Assembly (NCBI RefSeq): GCF_030695525.1
Contig: NZ_JAUYSS010000040.1
Span: forward strand, 1 to 64,000
Direction: 5' to 3'
DNA: 64,000 nucleotides
From: Daejeonella sp.
GTDB lineage: Bacteria > Bacteroidota > Bacteroidia > Sphingobacteriales > Sphingobacteriaceae
The notes under the pieces are model-generated. The model made no database searches and was not told the DNA's origin. It saw only the letters and a list, made by a program, of their open reading frames with translations. Positions 36,201-44,669 of this stretch are shown piece by piece. How positions within the stretch are numbered: position 1 is the stretch's first letter; every line of letters begins with the position of its first letter. Made by a program: the position numbers and the translations under genes.

Positions 36201-38516
36201 ATGAAAAAGCGATTATTTGCTATAAAAATCAGCATTTTCTGTTTGATTACCTTAAACATTTTTGTAGTTGAGGCAATCGCGCAGGAATGCCATTTTCGAT
36301 TAAGCGGTATTATTTATGATGGTACAAACAAACAAATTTTGTCTGGTGCCACTGTTTCACTTGTGGGTAGTGATAAAATTGCGGTAACGAATAAATCTGG
36401 GGTATATCGCTTTAACAAACTATGTTCAGGAACTTATCGCATAAAAATAACTCATGTAGGCTGCATCCCTATAGAAGCTAGTTTAGTTGTAGATTCTGAC
36501 TTAGTGAATCAGAATTTTTATCTTTTACATACTTCCGAGCAACTCAGTGAAGTGGTGGTAAGTTCTAGTTATGATACTGATGTTAATTCAATTAAATCCA
36601 GCTTATCTGTTGAGGAAATGCAAAAACTTAAAGGCAGCACTTTAGGTGAAATGTTAAAGCAGTTGAGTGGGGTTTCAGTTTTACAAACGGGCAGTACTGT
36701 TTTTAAACCTGTTATACATGGATTGCACAGCCAGAGGGTATTAATTCTAAACAATGGTGTCAGACAAGAAGGGCAGCAGTGGGGTGCAGAACATGCTCCG
36801 GAAATAGATCCCTTAGTAGCTTCTCGCTTAACAGTAATTAAGGGTGCCGGCGCGCTTAGGTATGGTTCGGATGCTATTGGCGGTGCTGTTTTGGTTGAAC
36901 CACGTAGTTTAGATATAGACACGGGCCTTCGTGTTGAAGTCAATACAATTTATTCTTCAAATAATAGAATGGGTCTGCTTAATTCTATTGTGGAACAAGG
37001 TATTAAATCAGAAAAAAGTTCCTGGGCATGGCGATCACATCTAACTTATAAGCGGGGAGGAAATGCTCGTACACCCGATTATTGGTTGCATAATACCGGT
37101 ATTCAGGAGTTAAATTATTCATTTCATGGAGGTTATCAGCGGGAAAAAACAAAAGCTGATATCTATTTTAGTGCATTTAACACTAAAATAGGCATTTTTT
37201 GGGGCGCACACATTGGAAATTTGACAGATTTAGAGAATGCAATTAATAATAAAACTCCTTTATTCAATATTAATGAATTCGATTACCAGATTGGCAGACC
37301 AAGTCAGGAAGTATCTCATTATTTAATAAAGGCGAAACTAACTCAGGAATTAAGCAAAGACCGGAGAATTAACTTTGTATTGTCGCATCAGGAAAATTTC
37401 AGAAAGGAATTTGATCGCTCACTCATTGATAATAATCCCGAATTAGATCTCAATTTAGGGACCACCACCGCCGACTTAAATTTTGAGACCGATAGATTTG
37501 CTAATACAAATCAACAGTTTGGTTTTACCGTTCAAAGACAGGCCAATATCTGGAGTGGTAGCAGATTTTTTCTACCAAATTATACAAATCTATTATTAGG
37601 CTTATACGGGATTAGAAAATGGGAAAAGAATGATTTACAATTTGAAGCGGGTTTAAGATATGATTATCGCAGTCTTGAGGTATTTAGGAATCAAAATGGC
37701 CAAAATTTCCAGGTAGACAGACAATTTAATAACCTTTCTTCTTCATTTGCGATCAATTATGTTCCCAATAATAATATGAGTTGGGTAAACAATTTTTCTT
37801 TGGCCTGGAGGCCACCTCATGTTAATGAATTATATGTGAATGGCTTGCATCATGGTACAGCCAATTTTGAAATTGGGGATCCAAATTTAAATAGTGAAAC
37901 CAGTTTGAAATATACAAGTCAGTTTAATTACCAGTGGAATAAAAATACAAAGATTGACTTAACGCTTTATGCTAATTACATTCAGAACTTTATTAATCTG
38001 GTGCCAGTTTTACCGGCAACTTTAACATTGCGTGGTGCATTCCCAACCTTTCAGTTTAAACAAGCTGATGCTTTGTTAAGTGGGTCAGATCTAACGTTTA
38101 ATACTGCTTTAAACCCATCATGGACTTATAGATTTAAAGCTAGTGTTTTAATTCCACGTAATTTAGAATCCCGTACCTGGTTACAGCAAATGCCTGCACC
38201 ACAAATTGATCAGGAAATTTCATGGTATTTTTCACCTGATAAAAAAAGCAATTATATATCAACCAATGCTTTGTGGGTGGCCAGGCAGCGTTTTATCCCT
38301 GATAATTTTATAGATTATCTGGCTCCACCAAGTGAATATTTACTTTTCAATCTCAATTTCGCGACAGAAATACGGCTTATGAAAACCCCGGTTAGCCTTG
38401 GTGCTAGTGTTTTTAATTTATTTAATGTTCGCTATCGTGATTACATGAACCGTTTCAGGTATTTTTCTGATGAGGTAGGAACCAATGTTGTATTAAGACT
38501 TAAAATCAATGTATAA
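36201..38516 (+). CDS. TonB-dependent receptor, probably for a metal ion or complex
   Basis: This 771-aa outer-membrane receptor has a signal peptide (1-27), then a carboxypeptidase-regulatory-like domain (about 32-112: LSGIIYDGTNKQILSGATVSLVG). The plug (about 117-235) contains VIHGLHSQRVLILNNGVRQEGQQWGAEHAPEIDP and VIKGAGALRYGSDAIGGAVLVEP, and a 22-strand-type barrel follows. The QQWGxEHxPEIDP form of the plug resembles ZnuD-type and related metal receptors rather than SusC. There is no SusD partner. It is followed by a lipoprotein (2-bp gap) and a small barrel. The ligand is inferred, not shown. Confidence 0.88.
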   Translation: MKKRLFAIKISIFCLITLNIFVVEAIAQECHFRLSGIIYDGTNKQILSGATVSLVGSDKIAVTNKSGVYRFNKLCSGTYRIKITHVGCIPIEASLVVDSDLVNQNFYLLHTSEQLSEVVVSSSYDTDVNSIKSSLSVEEMQKLKGSTLGEMLKQLSGVSVLQTGSTVFKPVIHGLHSQRVLILNNGVRQEGQQWGAEHAPEIDPLVASRLTVIKGAGALRYGSDAIGGAVLVEPRSLDIDTGLRVEVNTIYSSNNRMGLLNSIVEQGIKSEKSSWAWRSHLTYKRGGNARTPDYWLHNTGIQELNYSFHGGYQREKTKADIYFSAFNTKIGIFWGAHIGNLTDLENAINNKTPLFNINEFDYQIGRPSQEVSHYLIKAKLTQELSKDRRINFVLSHQENFRKEFDRSLIDNNPELDLNLGTTTADLNFETDRFANTNQQFGFTVQRQANIWSGSRFFLPNYTNLLLGLYGIRKWEKNDLQFEAGLRYDYRSLEVFRNQNGQNFQVDRQFNNLSSSFAINYVPNNNMSWVNNFSLAWRPPHVNELYVNGLHHGTANFEIGDPNLNSETSLKYTSQFNYQWNKNTKIDLTLYANYIQNFINLVPVLPATLTLRGAFPTFQFKQADALLSGSDLTFNTALNPSWTYRFKASVLIPRNLESRTWLQQMPAPQIDQEISWYFSPDKKSNYISTNALWVARQRFIPDNFIDYLAPPSEYLLFNLNFATEIRLMKTPVSLGASVFNLFNVRYRDYMNRFRYFSDEVGTNVVLRLKINV

Positions 38517-38518
38517 TT

Positions 38519-39070
38519 ATGCTTAAAAAATATGTAATAGGAGTATTGAGTATTGCTCTATCAGTTAGTGCGATATCCTGTAAAAAGGCCAGTATGGCTA
38601 ATAATGAATCGGAGCATCAAGCTATAAATAGGATAGAGATGCTCTTTAAACAGAGCGGCACTACCGTATCCACAATAGTTGCCGAAGATCCGGATGGTGA
38701 TGGAGGTAATCCACCATCCAGGATCGATAATATTAGTTTAGATATTAATAAAACCTATGATGTTGAGGTGAAATTCTTCAATATCAGTAATGGAGTTACT
38801 AAAGATATAAGCCCCACTATTCTCCAGCAGGCCAAGCAGCATGAGGTTTATTTTATCCTATCAGGTTTGAGTTTATCCATTGAAAAGAAAGATAAGGATG
38901 ATAATGGATTTCCCATAGGCTTAATATCACAATGGAAGACAGGAAATACAGGTGGACAGGGCTCAGTATTATTAAAATTGATGCATAAACCCCTTATAAA
39001 GGGACCGAATGATGATCCCTCTAAGGGACATTCAGATATAGCCATCAGCTTTAACTTAAACGTAAAATAA
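38519..39070 (+). CDS. Lipoprotein with acidic DPDGDGG loop, unknown function
   Basis: This 183-aa protein has a lipoprotein signal (SAISCKK; lipid on about C21). A beta-rich domain follows. DPDGDGGNPPS (about residues 58-68) resembles a calcium-binding loop, and a second acidic stretch KKDKDDNG occurs at about 122-129. Similar lipoproteins accompany TonB receptors in Flavobacteriia and Sphingobacteriia. It starts 2 bp after the receptor stop, so it is co-transcribed and probably surface- or periplasm-exposed with the receptor. Confidence 0.7.
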   Translation: MLKKYVIGVLSIALSVSAISCKKASMANNESEHQAINRIEMLFKQSGTTVSTIVAEDPDGDGGNPPSRIDNISLDINKTYDVEVKFFNISNGVTKDISPTILQQAKQHEVYFILSGLSLSIEKKDKDDNGFPIGLISQWKTGNTGGQGSVLLKLMHKPLIKGPNDDPSKGHSDIAISFNLNVK

Positions 39071-39104
39071 CAATTAATAAATAAATCAAATCTTAAAAAC
39101 AATT

Positions 39105-39707
39105 ATGAAAAAATTAACAATTATTGCCCTTTTGCTTATACCTGCAAGCATTACTTTTGCTCAAGCCCCAAAATTTGGATTTAAAGCAGGTTTGAATTTT
39201 AATAGTGTGAGTACCAATGATGATGATTTAAAGGACGAATTAGGTGGGCGTACCAGCCTTCACTTTGGTGTGATTACTGATTTTTCAATGAGTAAATCAT
39301 TATCCTTTCAGCCACAATTACTATTTAGTGGCCGTGGTGCAAAAATTGACCATGGCGATCATGCAGATGTTTATGCTTTTAACTCATTAGAGTTACCCCT
39401 CAACTTTACTTACAGAAAGGATCCTGCTAAGGGTATTTTTCTGGGTGTAGGTCCATCATTGGGTTACAACCTTAATGGTAATATTAAATCAGAAGAGCAT
39501 GGAAATGAAGAAGTTGAATTTGGATCAGGGAATGGCGAAATTAAGCGTGTTGATCTTGGTTTAAATGCCCTTCTTGGATATCAGTTTTCGAACAGGTATT
39601 TCGTTTCAACCAATTATTCTGCAGGTTTAAGCAATTGGAGTAACAATAGTAACTCTTCATGGAGAAATAATATAATAGGAATTTCTTTAGGTGTCTTTCT
39701 TAAATAA
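39105..39707 (+). CDS. PorT-family outer-membrane beta-barrel protein
   Basis: This 200-aa product has a signal peptide (1-20, ending TFAQA) and the outer-membrane beta-barrel pattern of the PorT/OMP_b-brl_2 family: FGFKAGLNFNSVS at the start, LSFQPQLLFSGRGAKI, LELPLNFTYRKD, FLGVGPSLGYNLNG and a terminal GISLGVFLK strand. It closes the receptor-lipoprotein operon and is followed by a strong hairpin terminator. Confidence 0.85.
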   Translation: MKKLTIIALLLIPASITFAQAPKFGFKAGLNFNSVSTNDDDLKDELGGRTSLHFGVITDFSMSKSLSFQPQLLFSGRGAKIDHGDHADVYAFNSLELPLNFTYRKDPAKGIFLGVGPSLGYNLNGNIKSEEHGNEEVEFGSGNGEIKRVDLGLNALLGYQFSNRYFVSTNYSAGLSNWSNNSNSSWRNNIIGISLGVFLK

Positions 39708-39725
39708 GAAGACTCTTTAATTTAT

Positions 39726-39762
39726 AAAAATCCCCAAATCTGTTATAAGTTTGGGGATTTTT
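39726..39762 (+). terminator. Rho-independent terminator after the TonB-receptor operon
   Basis: AAAAATCCCCAAA and its perfect complement TTTGGGGATTTTT form a 13-bp stem with an 11-base loop. A T-rich tail follows, 19 bases after the barrel protein stop. The A/T symmetry lets it work in both directions. Confidence 0.85.
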
Positions 39763-39779
39763 GTTTATTAATTATTAAT

Positions 39780-40137
39780 GGAAGGATGTTATTTTTTATA
39801 CCTTTTCAGGTATCTATTTTCTGTTGATACTCTTACCATTGAAGCCGTCCCGAATGGAGCGGCAATCTACCCCAGCCGAGACTTTCAAAAAAGAGATTAA
39901 GGAAAAGGAGATGAAACTTTTTTTTCTATTAGCCAAAAACCGCGTTGAACTTGAAACTAACAATTACATGCAATGATGTTAAATAATTTTCTATCAGATT
40001 GACTTTTGAAGCAAAACTACCGGTTTATCAACTTGCCAATTACTGGTATTATTTCGCCATTAACCGGGATCAATAAATGGTACAGAAACTGCAGGCGTGA
40101 CGACATTGAGGCTTGTATCAATGTCAAAATAGAATAA
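39780..40137. other. Intergenic region with possible decayed coding fragments
   Basis: Short frames without starts end at several stops on the plus strand. One reads through SVDTLTIEAVPNGAAIYPSR, another through NKWYRNCRRDDIEACINVKIE and stops at about 40136. They read like coding sequence broken by frameshifts, but I recognise no family. Confidence 0.3.
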
Positions 40138-40267
40138 TTAAATAAACCTGAGTTCTACTAATAAAATCACACATGGGATGCTTTATTATCCTTAAACAGT
40201 CTGTTAAATTAATATCCGCCATTACAGAAAATAATTGGATTTAATAAACGAACTCAGGTTTCTATTT
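40138..40267. repeat. Short element with 12-bp perfect terminal inverted repeats (MITE-like)
   Basis: AAACCTGAGTTC (40144-40155) and its perfect inverse GAACTCAGGTTT (40250-40261) bound a 118-bp AT-rich segment. The inverted identity extends outward to TAAATA on both sides with a small indel. There is no open frame inside. This could be a miniature transposable element or the remnant of one. Confidence 0.4.
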
Positions 40268-40291
40268 AGGTATTTTAAATAAAAGATCAGC

Positions 40292-40318
40292 CTTATTGAA
40301 CCTGTCTGGTTCAATAAG
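40292..40318 (-). terminator. Hairpin downstream of the eRF1-like gene
   Basis: CTTATTGAACC and GGTTCAATAAG form a perfect 11-bp stem with loop TGTCT, 33 bases past the stop of the minus-strand gene. A T-rich run follows on that strand after a few bases. Confidence 0.6.
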
Positions 40319-40351
40319 ACGCCAATTATGCTAATGTTTATTTTTAGAAAC

Positions 40352-40726
40352 TCATTTGAATTTTGCTGATATATATTCAATTAAGCCTTCATCACTCATT
40401 TTATTAGATGTGCTTTCTTTAGCCAGCACATTTTTGTACTGTGGGGTTTCTTTTAAGTATTTAATAAATTGTTCCTGTGCAGTACCGGTTCCGGTTACAT
40501 GTACTTCGTCAACGTTTTGCATATGGGAAGTTATGCCTTTAAATAATTTTTGAAGCGAATCCCTTTCGGCATTGTTCGCCGCATTTTCGCTCGAATTTCC
40601 ATGCTGACTATCTGCCTTTTCATGGGCTAATACTACAAAATTTCCGGAGTCTACATTTTCTTTACCTACAACAGTTGCATGTTGCGAATCCATCCAAATA
40701 CCAAATTGTTTTTTATTTCCTGACAT
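40352..40726 (-). CDS. Small stress protein with eRF1-domain-like (baeRF-type) fold
   Basis: This 124-aa protein has the pattern FGIWMDSQHATVVG at the N-terminus and VDEVHVTGTGTAQEQFIKYLKETPQYKN in the second half. Both are typical of short bacterial proteins related to eRF1 domain 3. Such proteins occur in Bacteroidota stress clusters beside Usp genes, as here, and might interact with ribosomes; the activity is not known. The ATG at 40726 is used; another in-frame ATG lies 9 bases upstream. Confidence 0.65.
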   Translation of the reverse strand: MSGNKKQFGIWMDSQHATVVGKENVDSGNFVVLAHEKADSQHGNSSENAANNAERDSLQKLFKGITSHMQNVDEVHVTGTGTAQEQFIKYLKETPQYKNVLAKESTSNKMSDEGLIEYISAKFK

Positions 40727-40893
40727 TTTATACATTTTTTATATTCAATTAATTACGCAATAAGCATGCCATTTAGGTTTTAATGAATTGCTTAAAATTC
40801 GCTTAAAACAGATGCTGGTATACCTATGTTCATTCTTCCCTAAGACTTTAAAACATAGGATGGCTAAACAATAGGGGAGTAGCTCTTATATTT

Positions 40894-42360
40894 TCATAAG
40901 TACCCCCAAATAAAAGCGCTAAGGCTCAATAGCAAAAAGAAAAACAACACAGGTTTCCATAATGTCTGCAAAATTTTCCTTTCCATACCTGATTCATTCA
41001 GTACAGCTTGAACCATTGCGATGTTTTGAACAGACAAGGCGTTTCCTAAAGCGGATCCGGCTAACTGGCAAGCCAAAAGCAGAGAAGTATTGAGTCCGGC
41101 ATTGACCCCTAAGTTATACCACTCTGCACCAAACATCAGATTCGACATTGTGGCGCTTCCGGCAATGAAACTACCCAAAAAACCAGTAGCGATGGCCAGT
41201 GAGGGAGCAAAGGCAGCCGGGATGAACCCAGTGGCAAACAACTCTTCCATTTGCAGATTCGACGCGAGTAAACTGGCTATGATGGCAAGACAAGCAATAC
41301 AAGCAAACGTTGTAGGTAAACGTTGTATTGAAGCCTTAAATGCAGGTCTGATACTGGCACCTTGTTTACTATTAGACAGATAGATGCATAAGAGTCCTAT
41401 AAAAAAGACTAATCCCGGTTGAAAAACATTGATGCTCTTATTTAACCCAATTGAGGGCCATAGGATCGAAAATTTAGTACTACCCAGTAATGTTTTTCCA
41501 AGAATAAGCAACAAAGCTATTAGCAAATATGGCTTAAAAGTTTTAAAAAGTTGTTTGATTAAGGTGCTATTTACCCTTGGCATTGACCCACCAATATTCT
41601 TCAGCACCTGTAACCACGCAAGCAGCCCTATAATTGCGGCCATTATAGACGGTAATTCTACACTGTATAGAGAAATTACAATAAAGGGCACAACAAATGC
41701 AATACCTGCCAGTAAACTTACAAAATTGAGCTTTCCGGTTTCCGGGTAGATAGTAATCATCCCCCCGAGCTTCAAAAGACGCTTTAAGGCAAATGGCATC
41801 AAAATAGTAGGTAGCAACAATAGTAAGGTGGTATATTGAGGCACCTGGGTTATAGGGAGGTCGTCAAACCCAATTTTGATTGGTGTTCCCACAGCACCGA
41901 AAACAACCGGTATCGTATTAGCCAGCAATGATAACGAAGCAGCCAGATAGGGCGGAAAACGTAGTCCGAGTAGTATAGGAGCCACGATCATGGCAGGCGT
42001 TCCAAAGCCTGAGATGCCTTCAATAAACCCACCGAAATAGAAGGCTAGTAATATCACAACCATCAGCTTGTTTGTTGAGAATGTCTTTAGCGAGGTCTCC
42101 AAATTCTGAATAAAACCGGCTGATTTGAGGTAGTTGAAAAATGTCAATGCCCCGAGAACTAATAAACTAATTTCTAATGCTACGATGGTCCCATGTATAC
42201 CGGCTCTCAAAATGCGAAAGGAACTAAATCCTTCGCTGATTATGATTCCCATTATCACAGTCGCCAAACTAACGAAAGCAGCGATCAATAGACTCTTGTT
42301 CAACACAAGGGTAAACAAAAGTAAAATTACAAATGCAACAAAGAGCAGGATTATATCCAT
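40894..42360 (-). CDS. lctP: L-lactate permease (LctP family)
   Basis: This 488-aa integral membrane protein has about 12-13 helices. Family motifs include FYFGGFIEGISGFGTPAMIVAPILLGLRFPP (about residues 105-135), VVFGAVGTPI and, near the C-terminus, GSFIAGSATMSNLMFGAEW. The role is proton-coupled uptake of lactate or glycolate. The start is the ATG at 42360; a TTG three codons upstream is in frame. It lies in a minus-strand cluster with a truncated D-lactate dehydrogenase gene, so the cluster once had, or still has, a role in lactate metabolism. Confidence 0.92.
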   Translation of the reverse strand: MDIILLFVAFVILLLFTLVLNKSLLIAAFVSLATVIMGIIISEGFSSFRILRAGIHGTIVALEISLLVLGALTFFNYLKSAGFIQNLETSLKTFSTNKLMVVILLAFYFGGFIEGISGFGTPAMIVAPILLGLRFPPYLAASLSLLANTIPVVFGAVGTPIKIGFDDLPITQVPQYTTLLLLLPTILMPFALKRLLKLGGMITIYPETGKLNFVSLLAGIAFVVPFIVISLYSVELPSIMAAIIGLLAWLQVLKNIGGSMPRVNSTLIKQLFKTFKPYLLIALLLILGKTLLGSTKFSILWPSIGLNKSINVFQPGLVFFIGLLCIYLSNSKQGASIRPAFKASIQRLPTTFACIACLAIIASLLASNLQMEELFATGFIPAAFAPSLAIATGFLGSFIAGSATMSNLMFGAEWYNLGVNAGLNTSLLLACQLAGSALGNALSVQNIAMVQAVLNESGMERKILQTLWKPVLFFFLLLSLSAFIWGYL

Positions 42361-42635
42361 ACCAGACAATCATTTAATAGTAGTTTCGATAAAAAGAACA
42401 CAATTGGCAGCTAACGCAAGAGAAATAGTTGTTAGCATTAAGCGGATTGGTTCTTCACACCAGAGGTAGCCCATTGCAAAAATGATTACTTAGATAACCA
42501 AATGCCAGTGAGGTCGGCAATTTTGTTACCATAGAACAAAAGTTTGGTCCCACAAAATATTACAGTAGCGCGAGCGATAAAACCAGATATATTTTATATG
42601 GATTATCCACTTTATTCTCAGTTAACCACCGTATG

Positions 42636-43022
42636 TCAGCTACTAAGTGCAATTATCAACCTATCGATTATTTTACTTTCGCTGTTATTTTTCCCGCGAT
42701 AGGCATTCGCTATGGTCTCGGCTGTTTGTAATATATTACCGACAAGTGTTGGAGTAAAGCGGGATTTATTCTCATCGTAAAACTCCAGGAATGAGTCAAG
42801 TCCGTTTCGTTCAGTGCTTTCTGCTTCTTCATATTCAAATGCGAAATCTATTAAATTTGCCTGGTCAGTTCCATACCTATCAATGGACCCTTCTAATGGT
42901 TTCCAGGTATTTTGGATTAGTTTCTGCAAGGATTCTCGTTCAGTTGAATGTACTTTACCATCTATGACAGCAATGGAATAAAAAAGTCTCCCTAATTCAA
43001 TGTATAATTGTTCGTAAAACAT
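42636..43022 (-). CDS. TerB-like protein
   Basis: This 128-aa all-helical protein starts YEQLYIELGRLFYSIAVIDGKVHSTERESLQKLI, the TerB/DjlA-type acidic motif (D-G-x-V-x-x-x-E) seen in tellurite-resistance and stress proteins that may bind divalent metals. It lacks any other domain. It is in a run of stress and energy genes on the minus strand, 62 bp after PfkB. The role is inferred only at family level. Confidence 0.7.
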   Translation of the reverse strand: MFYEQLYIELGRLFYSIAVIDGKVHSTERESLQKLIQNTWKPLEGSIDRYGTDQANLIDFAFEYEEAESTERNGLDSFLEFYDENKSRFTPTLVGNILQTAETIANAYRGKNNSESKIIDRLIIALSS

Positions 43023-43084
43023 AAAATGGTTTATTTATTGTTAAATAATTTAATTATTAGTTTAATAATATTTATCTTCTAGAG

Positions 43085-44011
43085 CTATGTTGACATTAGT
43101 TTAAATAAATAGTCTGCGTCTTCCTTTCTGCATAATTCAGTACCCGGGTTCATGGTCGCGGCTGTACCGCAGGCTACACCAAACTGCGCAGCTTCTTCAA
43201 TGCTTTTATTTAGTGCAAGGCTCAGCACTATCCCGGCCACCATACTGTCACCAGCGCCTACAGTACTTTTTACTTTAACAGCCGGGGGCATGATGTGCAT
43301 CGCTGTATTTCCACTTACCAGCATGGCACCCGCCGCACCCATTGACACAACTACCACTTCACATTTCCATTTGTTTATTACTTCCCTGGCAGCTTCATCC
43401 ACCCGTTCAATATTCAGATCTTCTTTACCCACCAATGAACTCAGTTCAGCCAGGTTGGGTTTAATTAAATAAAGACCTGCCTGCACGGCCTCCCTTAAAG
43501 CTTCACCGGATGTATCAACAATAAGTTTTGCATTTATTCTTCCTGCTATAGATGCAATTTCTGAATATACAGAAACGGGTATACCCGGTGGTAAAGCGCC
43601 GCTTACTACAATGAAGTCAGCATCATTTATGTTTTCAATAAGTGCCAGGCATTGTTGCCACTCCTGTTCAAGGATGGACGGGCCCGGCATTCCAAAACGG
43701 TATTGCTGATTCGTTGAGGTTTCAAGCACAATAAGGTTTTCTCTTGTATTCTCTTTTATTTCAGCAAGTATTGAATCTATGCCTTCCTTGTTAAGCAATT
43801 CCGTAAATGCTTTGCCGGTATAGCCCCCGGCCATATAAATGGCAGTTGGCTTTCCCCCCAGTTTTTTTATAGCTCTTGCCACATTGATTCCTCCACCGCC
43901 AGGCTCATAAACCGGGTTAGTGCACCTTAATTTCTTTTCAGGCATCAGGGCTGCTACTGTGGTGCTCTTATCAATGGCGGGGTTGAATGTAATTGTTATG
44001 ATTTTTGACAT
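43085..44011 (-). CDS. 1-phosphofructokinase-type PfkB-family hexose kinase
   Basis: This 308-aa kinase has the PfkB N-terminal pattern ITITFNPAIDKSTTV and GGGGINVARAIKKLGG (sugar binding). VVSGALPPGIP lies mid-protein, and the catalytic GAGDSMVAGI (anion hole plus catalytic Asp) is near about residue 255. The family phosphorylates fructose-1-phosphate, fructose-6-phosphate or tagatose-6-phosphate. With PEP synthase in the same cluster it may act in a glycolysis/gluconeogenesis switch under stress. Cytoplasmic. Confidence 0.88.
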   Translation of the reverse strand: MSKIITITFNPAIDKSTTVAALMPEKKLRCTNPVYEPGGGGINVARAIKKLGGKPTAIYMAGGYTGKAFTELLNKEGIDSILAEIKENTRENLIVLETSTNQQYRFGMPGPSILEQEWQQCLALIENINDADFIVVSGALPPGIPVSVYSEIASIAGRINAKLIVDTSGEALREAVQAGLYLIKPNLAELSSLVGKEDLNIERVDEAAREVINKWKCEVVVVSMGAAGAMLVSGNTAMHIMPPAVKVKSTVGAGDSMVAGIVLSLALNKSIEEAAQFGVACGTAATMNPGTELCRKEDADYLFKLMST

Positions 44012-44057
44012 GCTGCAAATACTGATGTGATTAAAATATTTACTATATTTTTTCGAT

Positions 44058-44447
44058 TCAATCTAACCATGTCGTGGGTACATACCTATGCACGGTCCCT
44101 TTCCCTGTAAGCTCATTTTCTGTAGGATTATCTTGCGCCCAGCAGTCTATATTGTAAAAAGTATTGTCAGCAATGTTCGACAATGCTTCCTTTGTCGCAT
44201 ATGCCTGATGAGGGGTTACAATAACATTGGGAAAGCTGATCAGTTTTTCCAGCATTTCATCCTGTATTGGGTTCTTAGAGTGATCGTAAAAGGATATGCC
44301 TTTTTCTTTTTCATACACATCGGTACCGAGGTATCCTATTTTGCCCCTTTTCAATGTTTCAATTACGTGTTGCATATTCATTACGGCGCCTCTTTCTGTG
44401 TTAATGAGCAATACATCCTGCTTCAAATTATTGTTTTCATCTGTCAT
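44058..44447 (-). pseudogene. 5'-truncated D-lactate dehydrogenase (2-hydroxyacid dehydrogenase) remnant
   Basis: Only 129 codons remain. They carry the C-terminal half of an LdhA-type enzyme: VLLINTERGAVMNMQHVIETLK, GYLGTDVYEKEKGISFYD and the catalytic-histidine segment VTPHQAYATKEAL. Intact relatives have about 330 residues, so roughly 200 N-terminal residues are missing, including most of the substrate domain and the nucleotide-binding loop. A chance ATG (MTDENNN) precedes the homologous part. It lies beside another truncated gene. Probably non-functional. Confidence 0.75.
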
Positions 44448-44469
44448 GTTTTAATTGCCCAGATCATTT

Positions 44470-44667
44470 TTACTTAAGCGGCATTACGCCAGCCATTTCT
44501 CCAATTACATTTACAATCTCTGATCCCGCCGGCACTACAATTTTTGCATTTGATTTAAGTGAAGTTTCAACAGTTTCAAGTTTCTTTAATAATTGAGTAT
44601 TTCCTTTAAAGTGTTGATTTGCATTGATGTGTCCATTTTTTCCTCCACTTTTAATGTTTTTAAATAC
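44470..44667 (-). pseudogene. 5'-truncated SPFH/band-7 family protein remnant
   Basis: Directly after the PEP synthase stop, an open frame with no start reads VFKNIKSGGKNGHINANQHF and then about 40 residues ending in the string KIVVPAGSEIVNVIGEMAGV followed by MPLK and stop. This matches the C-terminal tail of bacterial SPFH/slipin-type proteins as I know them. The upstream part of the gene is gone. The remnant ends 22 bases before the lactate dehydrogenase remnant, so a deletion seems to have removed both 5' ends. Confidence 0.5.
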
Positions 44668-44669
44668 AA

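Noticed and set aside
36569-36943. 124-codon frame antisense to the TonB receptor plug
   Set aside because: It mirrors the conserved plug coding sequence; no independent evidence.
36201-39707. Polysaccharide utilization locus (SusC/SusD)
   Set aside because: The lipoprotein after the receptor is too small for SusD and lacks its repeats; the plug motif resembles metal receptors.
44088-44477. 129-codon frame on the plus strand opposite the lactate dehydrogenase remnant
   Set aside because: The minus-strand frame shows clear dehydrogenase motifs; the plus-strand frame is a shadow.
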